Below are positions 26,355-37,567 of a stretch of 64,000 nt of DNA, one piece after another. A model generated the notes under the pieces. That model was not told the DNA's origin. It worked only from the letters and a program-made list of their open reading frames with translations, and ran no database searches. A program made the translations under genes and the position numbers. Origin of the DNA: Oscheius onirici. Lineage: Eukaryota; Nematoda; Chromadorea; Rhabditida; Rhabditidae. The first letter of the stretch is position 1; every line of letters starts with the position of its first letter. Where the stretch lies: positions 8,480,501 to 8,544,500 of the forward strand of contig OW051470.1 in the NCBI GenBank assembly GCA_932521025.1. The letters are read 5' to 3'.

Positions 26355-29300
26355 ATGGATCTGGTCGTAAAAGCATGGAAAGACGTCGAATGGGACAATC
26401 TGCAGATTCGTGTGGAAGAAGAAGTCAAGGCCATTGGTGAGAGACAGGATGACGGCGAAGTTGGCAGGAAGCTCCTCGTGGAAGAGAGCAACAAGTACCG
26501 CCAGAATACAGACAAGGTTAGCCTTTTTCCTCTCAGTTTCTCTCTGATCCAGCTGTCATGCAAATTGTCGTATCGTGACCATTTGTTTGTGCGACAGGCT
26601 GTGCCAGATGACCCTTTTCTGGCAGCTCTCGCTTAATTCTCGGGACAGATGGCTCTCTATCCCAAATGAGGTCCATCGATTGATTGCGTTCTCTCTCTGA
26701 AAAGACTCCTTTTTGCATAATTACTGTCTCGAGACAAGGCTACGCATAATTTGTGAGATGTTTCGTCGAAATTTAAGACTTTAAAATCTGTTCAAAAATA
26801 GAACGCAACAGTAACCCATAAATATTTCGCTTCGAGAATCACAAACCCCTGATTTTCAGGGTAAACTGCAACAATTGAAACCGATTTTTTCAAATTTTCT
26901 CAACGTCGAATTTGGCTACCCTGAAAATCAGGGGTTTGTGGCTCTCGAAGCGAAATATTTTTGGGTTACTGTTGCATTCTTTTTCTGAACAGACTTTCAG
27001 TCACAGGTATTTGTGCGTTCTTGTCTTCAAACACTTGTCACCCACAACGAACTTTAATTATCTTTCCTTGATTTCCCGTGTTTTCGTTGCCGTAAGAATG
27101 AGCCAGATTAAGAGCTGTAAACAATCCAAACACCTGCAAAATAATGATATTAGAAGTTATTTACATGGAAGAAATCTGCCTTAAAACTAAAATCAAAACA
27201 ACAGCAAACAGCTTGTATTGTTTAGCTGCCAATAAGGTTGCCTCCTAAAAATCTCATATTCTACAGAAACGGTCCCTTCTTTATTCACATAGACTCTCTT
27301 AACTTTCAGGAAACCCGCAAAGTAGCCGTACCGCTGATCAAGGCCTTCCAGAAGGAAGTCGACCGTCTGACTGCAGCCAACAAGACTGCCGAATCGACTC
27401 TGATCGAGATCTGCTCCCGACTGACCGGCATTCCTGGTTTGTTTTACATCATTTTTTGGATTTTAAAATCCCTTTAAACTTGTTCATTTCTTCTCTGAAA
27501 ATCTGGAAAATTTTGAAGATACCGTAACCGTTTCCTTTTCACTTTGAGACCCATTTCCACTAATTTATCCAGCCAAGAATACGAAACAAATTTTTGAATT
27601 TGTGCTCTCGAAACGAGTAGAAAATGAACAGAGACTTATGTTTGTCCTGAAAAGTCTGACCCCCCATCGAAACTGAGAGCTGTCTCTCTGCTCATGCGAT
27701 GCCAAATCGGTTTCCATCCAGCAACCCTTTTGCCTCTCTCGCTTGAGACGATCGATGCTGCCTGCGGGGGAGAGCTCAGGGCCTGAAGGGGCCGTGCTCA
27801 GTCGATTCAAAATCGATAGCATGGCTGGCAGATTGTTTCTCATGTCTCTTTCTCATACTAATCAAAAGGATAAACAAAATATACTTTTTGATGTTTAGTG
27901 AACAAATCTGGAAATTTGATTTAAACTTAGGTAAACTTAGCATTTGCAGGAGGGACAGGTATTGGAGAAAACTGCTTTCAATTAAAGCTGTGAGCCAGAT
28001 ATATACTCGAAAAGTGTGAAGCTTGAAAAGCGTATTAAAACTGACAATTTTTTTTGAAACTAGGTAGAAAACTTACGCGATTTGACAGAAATATCATAGA
28101 AAAGAGCCCTACTTCCGTACCGTCTCGTTTTAAAGGGAGTGTCATTGTGAACCTTAACGTACGATGACAGCACTTTTAAAACGAGCCACAGGGAAAAAGA
28201 AGCTCGAGTGAGAAATATATAGGGAGAGAATGCTGACTTGCGGCCGGGAAGAGTGCAGGGTGTGTCTGGCGGCAGCAGCAGCAAAGGGGCCCAGCAGGAG
28301 CACGACTGTGATAAGGTGTGCCTTTAATCACGGAAGGGGGGCGGAGCCCCTTTCTGTCTCTCTCATCTCTTGCACTCTCTCTCTGTCTCTCTCTCTCTCT
28401 CTCTGAGAAGAACAGCAAAAAATAAGTGAACCCCAGAGTCATTGATTTTGCCGAGAGGAAGAGGAGGAGGAACTGAAATTATAGGGAGAATTGAAGGCAG
28501 GAAAAACAGAGGAAATTGGGACTGATAGAGTCCAAATATACGGGAAATTTGAGCAAAAAAAAAACTAGGAAATGAGCTACGATTAGTCGATAAATTGACC
28601 AAAGATTGGGTTTTCAGTTTTTGTTGGAAAGATGACTGGGTTGCAAAAAGGAACCGGGAAGTTAGAGGAAGAGAAAATCAATAGAAACGGCAAAAAAAAA
28701 CCGAGGATATGGGAGAGAGGTGTGAGCAGGAGCTTGTGTTTTTGGAGCAAAAAAAATTGCTGTAAAACACCATTTTGGATGTTGTTAGGCTTTGTTGTTC
28801 TGAGCCCAAAAAGGCTGGAGAATCTTGGCTAGCAGGTTGGTTGCCAATGACTCACAAATTAGCGAGATTTTTTGAGAATCGAGATTTTGACGAGGTAAAA
28901 ATCAGAGAAAGATGTGCCGATTTTTAAGCCTAGGATTGATCGAAGACTTTTTGAAAACTGCCTATAAGTTTCTTCTCGACTCATTCCAGAGTTTCGGGGA
29001 GACTCCTGAGAGTCTAGTCAAGCTCCAATCACAGTCTCTCCTGTCAAAACCTCGGGATAACTCAGGGATCTACAGTTTATGACTTTTCATCCAAAAAACA
29101 GTTTCTCCAGTCCATAAGAACTCATCAATGTTGAGGCTCACTAATTAGATAATCAAGCCGTCACGATCAGCTAGTATAATTTCTTCCCTATCAATATCTT
29201 CCGCTTCTACATATCTGAAAGTCTCTGGAATAAACACTCTCTTCAATCAGCTCCTGCTGATCGATCGGCATACGGTAGTATGTGTCTGGTTGTGGTTGGG

Positions 29301-32300
29301 TTGGAGGCCACGCCCAGATCGATCCTCGATGGCTGACGATGCCGTCGCCTCGTTGACTACTGATCGATACACGACAGCCGACGGCTCTACGTGCCCAATA
29401 TTGGTGATTGGGCACCGAGCAGAGACCCGGACCTTTTCTCCTCTATTCCTCTACTTTCTGACTCTACTCTCTCACCTTCTTAGATTACTGTACTCGCCCC
29501 GTACAGTCTCTCTTTCCTAAACGGATCAGTCTCTAACTCTCCCTCTCTCGGAATGACGACTAATCAGAGAGCTCCGTTCCCAGAATATACATGGGATCAC
29601 GCGTCCTATTGCCTTGTTATTGAAAGATGAAGGGCGGATTCAGAGTTCGGAAAATAGGAACGGGGGTAAACAAGGAGCCGCAGAAGGATAGATAGCCGTT
29701 CAGTTGGAAGATTGAGAGAATCTTGAGAAAAACAGTGTTCTTGGCAGCTTTTAGGACAGCGCCAGAATATATTAAACATGATCAGGATAGTCAGAATACA
29801 TTAAACATGATGCTAAAACTAGCCCCGCAACTAAACAAAATTGTAGTCCTTGGATCAGTGGGCGGAGGAATAGGGAAAAGTGCTGATCATCAGAAGCTTC
29901 TTGTATTCATATCTAAAGGGCCTAGGTCTTTTAAAGAGGCGATAAAAAATCCTGATGTTACAAAAATTCTTGCCTAAATAATTTACATTTACATTTTTAT
30001 TGACGGTATCAAAGGGGGTTCCTAGATGGGGTCCTAAATAATTGATCTACCGTAATCCCTTGCAAAATCCATGACGTCTCATTCAAATACTCAGATTTCA
30101 AGACCTTAAAATGAAAGGAAAGGGATCAGCCGAAGGGACTTCGTTTTTCTCCAAATTTTAGAATACGATTCATTCTTTTGACGTCTGAGTTGGTGAATCA
30201 GAACCCCCAGAATTTGAACTTTGTCCTGAAAGAGACGGTAAAAGCTCTTATTCCGCCTTTGTATATAACCAATGTCCGTGATCAGAAAGACCCCATATTA
30301 GTCAGAGAGGCTCTGCGACTGGCAATAGCCGCACCGGACCATCGGCGATCGATGGGCAATCGCGTGCTCTCGTCTCGAATCGAGACTCTCTTCTGGAAGG
30401 GGAATAGAGTCAGAATGAGTGGCTGATCGATTTCCAATACTTGTCATTCTGCCCCGGGGCTCTGTTAGTCTCTACTGAACCGGACTTCTTTCAGATCCCG
30501 AGCCCATTTTGGAACAGGCGCCGCAGTGGAAAGGACAAGCCGAAAAAGCAAATCAAGCTATCGAAGAGGCCAATCAACTGCGGGTTACTGTAGCTGAACT
30601 TCATTCCGAATTTGCTGATCTCAAGAATCAAGGTGCTTTTTGTGATACGTTTTGCTGGATCTGGTCAAAACGCGGATTTTCAAAGTAGCTGTTTTGATCG
30701 CACAACTTTTTTTTTCGAATTCATATGGGGGAAAACAGGATTGGAAATTTTGAGCAAACAATTGGTTCGAGATTCGGCTTATCCTAAAAATGGGAAAAAT
30801 ATTTTTTTTTTCATTTTTGCGCAGATTCAATTTGTTGTGTAAGAAACTGTTTTGTGTAAGGAACAAACTAGAGATTCGGCTGAAAATATAAACGTTTCTC
30901 GAGATTTCGATGAAATTATTGAATCATAGCGGGTTGTCCTAAAAATTTTCAAAATCCGGCTTAGAACTTTTCGGAAGAGACATGTATATTGTGGGGCTGC
31001 ATCAACAAGAGATCGATTTATGGGAAAACGGTAGTCAAAAGTTTGTAAATTTTCTCCTAAAAAAACTTTCAGATGTCACGATCCGTCAACTGCGCGACCG
31101 CATAAAGCAGCTCGAGTCCGAGAAGACTGTCGAAGTTGATCAGGCCGTCTCAGAAGCGGAACGTCGTCTAGCAGAGGAGCAAGCATCTACACAATTTGAG
31201 ACAAACATGCGCTCAGACAAGCTCAAAGCAGAGAATCAGAGTCTCGAGAAGAAGGTAACTTTTTCCACTCTTATATAAAAAATGCTAAAATTTAGCTCGC
31301 CGACTTGGAGCAGAAGATGAAAGAGGCTCAGCGGCGTCAGGACATGGCCAGACAGTCTGCCGATCAGAGGGAAACTTTCCAATTGGAGCAGATTGAAATT
31401 TTGACCAGAGACCTCGAGTCGGCTAATCGGAGAGTGGTAATTTTCAGTTTTAACCCAAAAAACACATTTTTTTTTCAGTCGTCGCTCGAATCAGACTCTT
31501 CCCGCCTAACTGCCGAGCTCGCTGAAGCTCTGGAAAAGTCAAAACGTGGCGGACTCGAAGATATTGCCGCTTTCGGCGGTCTGATGAAGGAAAAGGACGA
31601 GCAGATGGCTCGACTGAAGGAGGAAAACAAGTATTTGCTGCAGAAAATGGACGCGGAGACGAAAAAGTTGCATTCGATTCAGACGGAACTGGCCAAGGAG
31701 CTCGAGAAGCAGCGTCTGATCATTCGTGATTTTGAAGCCAAAATGGCCGATATGAGCGACTATGAGGCCATCAAGAAGGAACTCAGGTAATAGTCAGAAA
31801 TACCATAAGAAAACGGGCTTGACTCGCGGTGAAAATGTTCGATTTGAAAAAAAAGCAAAAATCTTGACTGACTATCCAATGTTTGCGTACTGTAGCCCAA
31901 ATTGATACATCATGTAAACATTGGATACTCAGTCAAGGTTTTTGCAATGTGACCCTTTTAAATCGAACATTTGTCAGCCCCTAAAACATTTTATTTTAGT
32001 CGGAGGCACTTTCCAACTTTCTGATGTTCTGCAAAGATGTATAGTCTGTTCAAACCAGGGATGGGCGTTTGAACTTCGAACAATAGAGAACAATTTTTGA
32101 ATCAACCCGCGCTGTTTTCTTCGCTGAGTATTTAAAATTTACATGATGTAACGGCTACGCAGGTCTATTCAAAAATTTTCTCCCCATTTTGAACAGACTA
32201 TACCGCTTGATCCGATCTACAACTTTGGTGAGAATCGGAAAAAAAATCGTCTTCACACTGAATTGTTTTTCAAAGTCTTTCTTCAAAAAAGCTTATAATG

Positions 32301-35300
32301 GAATCAAAAACTATTGATGAAAAACTCTTTTCCAGGCTTCTTCGCGAAATCGAGTTCGGAGAGGCTGCTGACGCGAACGAGGAAGCTATCAGCAAGCTCG
32401 GAGAGACTGTCCAGTCCCTTGACCGTCTTCTAGCTGAAAAGAATCGCCGTCTCCAGAATGACAATGCCCAGCTTCGCCAGAAGACTCAGCAGCAACAAGG
32501 TCAGTTCCGAGCACGTTTATCCCCCTTTAAAATTATCGTGTAAAAAAATGCCAATTGTGTGGTGATTACGCGCCGCCGCGGTGGAGTAGCCCGGATCCGC
32601 CTCGCGCGTGTGCAAAAGCATGTGTAAATATTTTTCGTATCGTGTTGTGGTCTCAGAGCAACCACGAGAGTTGAACCGCGGGCCTTCCAGGAGACGATAT
32701 AATGCAGGCCATTTTGGCCGGCAGCCATCAGAGCGTCGTTGACGCCGTCACAAAAAATGTCGGCCTCGAAATTGCCGAAAAGTACATGGTTCCGGAGGTC
32801 GACTTCACTCTGGACCGAAAGGTAAGCTCATCTTTTTTTATAAAAATATGAGAAAATCCTAGATTAATCGAAGCATAAAAACGAGAGAGAGACCGCCAGT
32901 TGTAGCCATCCCACATACTGCGGCGACAGCTACTGCTAATATTGGAATCAAAACTGAGGATGACAGTCAGAACCTGTTCAAAATTCTTATGGCAAGTTGA
33001 AAGTAGGGAAATTGAAGAAAAATGTTCTAGAACATGGGCTCACCGTCCAGTTCAGCCTCCTTGACCAATGGAAATGGTGGACCGACGCGACAGAGAGAAA
33101 AAAGTCCGCAGGAGATTCCGTTTGAGCAGTTCAGGTGAGTCTGATGATTCGAGGGTGAAAAAACTAAAAACTATGGTTACTATATTTATCATCAGAAAAT
33201 GATAAAAACGGAACGAATTTGCGTTCAGTTTAATGTGATTTTCGCAAAGTTAATAAACTGATAAAACGTATGTGAAATCCACGAAAAGCCGAAGCTTTTC
33301 GGTGGTTGTTTGAACAAATTACAGTACTACACATATTTTTATGGTCTGTTCGAAAAAACAGGGATCATAAGATTTTAGCTCTCCCCTTCTAGACCTACAT
33401 AGAACTCAAACTGTGGAAACAACAAATTTGAAAGATACCTAATTTTTGCTTGCTAGCGGGTCTCAAAGGGAAGAGCTAAAATCTTACGGTAATTCATATT
33501 CTTTTCAAACAGACCTAAGGGGCACATATCAAGAGCAAAACTGTCTCCCAATGAATTATGGGAGTTCATTACAGTAACCTGAAACATACCATTTTCTCGA
33601 CTGATACAAAAACTAGACAAAAAGACAAAATAAATGGCTAGGCTCTCTAAAAACTTTTTTTCGTTTCTAAGTAATCGCTTTAGATACTCTCCCAAACTGA
33701 CCAATTATACCGGAGAGCCGTCAAAGACTCCACAGGAAGTGAAAACCATCCAAGATCTTCAGGTGAGTCAAACTTACTAAAAACAGATCAAAAAACTGTT
33801 CAGAGCTGTGTAGCCGCAAATATTCGCAATCTCGGAACGAAGGCTCTGAACACTGCAGAGATCGCGAAGCAGTGCAAGAGACTAATGGTGGCCTACAACA
33901 TCGGGCAGCGTCTCTTTGCCAAATACGTCATGAACCAGGTAGTCAAGGTGAACGCGCTTTTGCTTTTTGTGGTGTCCTAATATTATTTGCTAAGATGGAA
34001 TGTTCTAGGAAGTTTTTCTGTGCGTTTTTCCAGCTCACTTTATAGTCCAGTCGACCGTCGTAACTTTTCAAACAAGGCAAAATGGCGCCCAGTTTTTTTC
34101 AGTACAGTATCATCAACAGAAAAGATACAGTTAAAGTTGGGCGCCATATTTTCAATTTGAAAATGTTAAGGAAAAGTTGCGACGCCGTTTGTATTTGCAA
34201 TAACACACCGTGTAATCTGTGGGAAAACGCGAAATTTAAGTAGCAGGTTCAATCCTCTTGCCTTGTACGAAAAAGTATGCCTTTTCATAGTTTTTTGCAT
34301 GTTCAACCTCTTTTTTTAACAATTTCACCTTTGTAATGTTAAATAACACCATATTGTGCTCCCAATAACCTCATTTTTACAGTCACAAGGCTCTCTGAGT
34401 GAGCTGCTCTCGAAGCCACGTCATTGGAGCAAATTGACTGACAAGGGCCGAGAAGCCTTCCGTCGGATCTATGGTTGGCTGTCGGATGACAAGGCTATTG
34501 GTCTTCTGGTTGCTCTGAGTCCGAGACGGGTCTGGCCGACGGGTTAGACTAGAAAAAAAAGCGGAAAAATATAGATTTTTAGATCAAAAAGTCGACCATC
34601 CGACTCCGGAAAGCATGTGGGAGAGTAACAGTTCCAATCTACCACTGGAAGAACTCGAAGAGGAAAGGAGATTGGGAGCTGCCAGTGCACGGGAAGACCA
34701 ATACAGACTGGCTGGGACGTCTCAGGCTGCGAATTCTGGCACGACGCAGAGAAATAGTCGCTGGAGACATGATGACATCCCAAAGGAGAAAATTATTAGC
34801 ATATTCAACTCTGAGATGGCCAAGCTCCGCGAACAGGAAAGTAACCTGGAAAGAGCCATAGCGAGCAGGAGTTTTGGAACGGGACATATCAGAAGGGTGA
34901 GTTTACATAATCTGTAAAAATAGACTAAAATGAATTACCGTCCATCGAGCCGGTGTCAGGGTCAACCGGGCCGATGCCAGTAAGGAGCACTTTCGGGGTA
35001 AGGCGACTTTTACAGAAAAATTTGGACATATCCTTTTTGAACAAAAGCTCCTGTCCTGCTAATCCTATGTTCAAAATTAAGTGCCAGGGTTTGTTAATTC
35101 CCGCCTTACTGGTCACGAGGACAGCCCTAAAAAATTTGTCATAAAAGAAGTGCTATAAAAACTCTAAGAAAAGTACCGTAACATAGAAAATTTGCTCTAG
35201 TTTTGGCCAATTTTTTCAGATTAAAAATACAGAAATATTGACCAGAAATGACTAGAGTACAGATTCAGATGGATGACCTCAACTCCCCATACCATGAGAT

Positions 35301-37567
35301 GAGTCACAGTGAGAGAATGGCCTCGATCAACCAGGCTCATCTGGTGATGCAGAAGCGGATGACGGCGGGACTGCATCCGATCACTCAGGACCAGTTTGAG
35401 CTCTTCGGTCATGTGGATACGGAAGATGTTGTCCGTCAGATCAAGGAATTCCTCTCAATGAATTCGATATCTCAAAGACAGTTTGGAGAACATGTCCTGG
35501 GACTGAGTCAAGGCTCCGTGTCTGATCTCTTGGCTCGTCCGAAGCAATGGAACATGCTGACTCAGAAAGGAAGAGAACCTTTCATCAGGATGAAGCTCTT
35601 CATGAGAGAAATCACAGTCGCGACGGAGAAAGCCCGAAAGGAGAAGGAGAACAGTGACAGGAAGGGCGGAGATATGCCGCCGAGCTTCTCGCATACAATC
35701 ACAACAACACCAATCTTTCATGCTATCAAGGAGGAGGAAGATGATGACGAAGACTATCCTCTAGAAGTCGCCGACGACGACTCGGAGGGAATTCCTGAGC
35801 CGGATACGGCAATTCTTGTGAGAAAGGTCAAGGACAGACTTCATCTGCATGGAATTTCGCAGAGGGTGAGTTGAAAAATGGTGCAGAAAATAATGTAGTA
35901 GGTTTACAAAAGTGTATAGTAAAAATACCGTACCACATTATGCCTCGTTTCGTTATCCAAAACGAAATGTTTTGAATTTTGCTTGGAAAATTCGTTATTG
36001 TGGGTACGCAATTTCGCGTAACTACGCAGCGCATCCATTTGGCAACGACTTTACCTGTCCAATTTTTGCGTAAAATCACTTGTACGAAATTTGTAGGCTA
36101 ACACTAGCGCAAGTTCAGTGTGTTTTCTAAGCTGATTATTCAAAAAATCTGTTAAAACAAAACCCTTTAAACTGAAGAAAAATTCATTGTTTTTATTTTC
36201 AGTTGTTCGGAGAGCACATTCTCGGAATTTCTGCCGGCGGCTGTAGTGAACTGTTCCTTCGTCCACGACCGTGGTCAACTCTGAACGCCAGGAGTAAAGA
36301 GCCGTACGAGAAGATTATTACCTGGCTGCAGGACAAAGAAGGAATATCGAAGCTATTAGCCAGAGATCGAGTGAGTCCAGCTACAGTAACCTGCAATAAT
36401 TTGAAATACAGGATGGCGGTCATATGGCAGATTTCAATGAGAATGGCAAACGGCTCTCTGATCCTCCTTACGACCCGCCACCGAGAAAGGTTCAAAGGAC
36501 AGTGATAACAGATCAGCAGAAGGAGGCTCTTCGTTTTGTCTTCCAACACGAACAGCATCCGAGTCAGAAGACTGTTGAATTGGTATGATTAAATCAAAAT
36601 ATTAAAAAACCTGATTTAGCTCGCAATGAAGCTAAACCTGAACATACGGACTGTCAACAACTGGTTCCATAACCACAGAACGCGGCAAAAGGCTAGCATG
36701 AAGGAGGGAAAAATCTACACTCCGGCCGAGCCACTTCTGCCGAAGAGCAGTAACTGGCAGGAGGTTTGTTAAATTTATGCCTTAATGCCATGAAAACCGT
36801 TTGAATTCGGCGCGCAAAAAATGCAACGTTTGATGTTTTGAAAAATGGCGATTTGGACCAAAACGAAGATATAGGAGGAGTCTAAATGTGTTCTCGAACG
36901 GTCCATAAAAAAGACAAATAAAAACATTAACTGAATCGGAAGCGAACTTGGCGCATGTTTCACTCCGCAGTCTTACCTCTAACCCAGTATACGGGAAAAG
37001 GTGAATTCTATGAATTTGGTGGCGTCTATGAATTTAGGTAATCGACAGAAACTTTGAGATATCGTAAAGATTTGAATAGAGGCACTGCGCCACTATTCGA
37101 ATACAAAAAATACGCAATTGCGTACGCATTTTTTCGGATTGACAACAGCATTTTTTAACTTTTTCATTATTTTTTTTACTGGTAGCCAGGATCTATATCC
37201 GTATGAGAAAAATACTAGCAAAGTCGAGAAATATTTTCTTCAATCCGAAAAAATTAGTACGTAACTGCGTATTTTTTGTATTCGAATACTCTATTCAAAT
37301 ATTTATGGTAATCGACAAGAATCGGCTCGTGCTTGAAAAAGGCCCTAAACTTAATTCGTTCAGGACCTTGCCGCTATGCTGGACAGCGTCGAACAGTCGT
37401 GTGTCTTCGATGGTTCCCTTCCGACCATGGTCACGATTCCGAGTTTGTCTTTTGACGATGATACCGAAGAGGAAGAGGATCATGATGATCAGGATGATGA
37501 CAAGCCGACGCAACTGGACAAGGCTGTCGAAAGAATGCGTCTTTTGGCAGCTGCCAAATGCCCATAA
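26355..37567 (+). CDS. ceh-44: CUX-type transcription factor, three CUT domains and a homeodomain
   Basis: Shared N-terminal exons are 26355-26516, 27310-27436, 30495-30632, 31073-31254, 31296-31436, 31479-31786 and 32336-32499. CUX-only exons are 32691-32821, 32863-32995, 33032-33134, 33684-33762, 33804-33938, 34383-34542, 34583-34896, (optional 34950-34997), 35263-35865, 36203-36370, 36412-36582, 36620-36763 and 37364-37567, for about 1,188 residues. The N-terminal coiled coil is colinear with human CUX1 (VAPL-type [27 protein letters not shown] [11 protein letters not shown]). CUT1 reads [20 protein letters not shown]2 [22 protein letters not shown]3 [16 protein letters not shown]. The homeodomain contains [17 protein letters not shown], and an acidic tail follows. 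CUX factors bind ATCGAT-like sites; in C. elegans the ceh-44 CUX isoform acts in all neurons. The CUT2 exon could also begin at an ATG at 35248 after ttttttcag, giving a short isoform. Confidence 0.9.

Noticed and set aside
32570-32700. GC-rich block with a B-box-like gttcaac on the minus strand, considered as a tRNA
   Set aside because: No A box and no cloverleaf; it directly precedes the CUX acceptor and is more likely a CUX intron element.
32992-32997. GC-AG intron at GCAAGT after a CUX exon
   Set aside because: Using it puts a TGA in the next exon; the GT donor four bases later keeps the frame.
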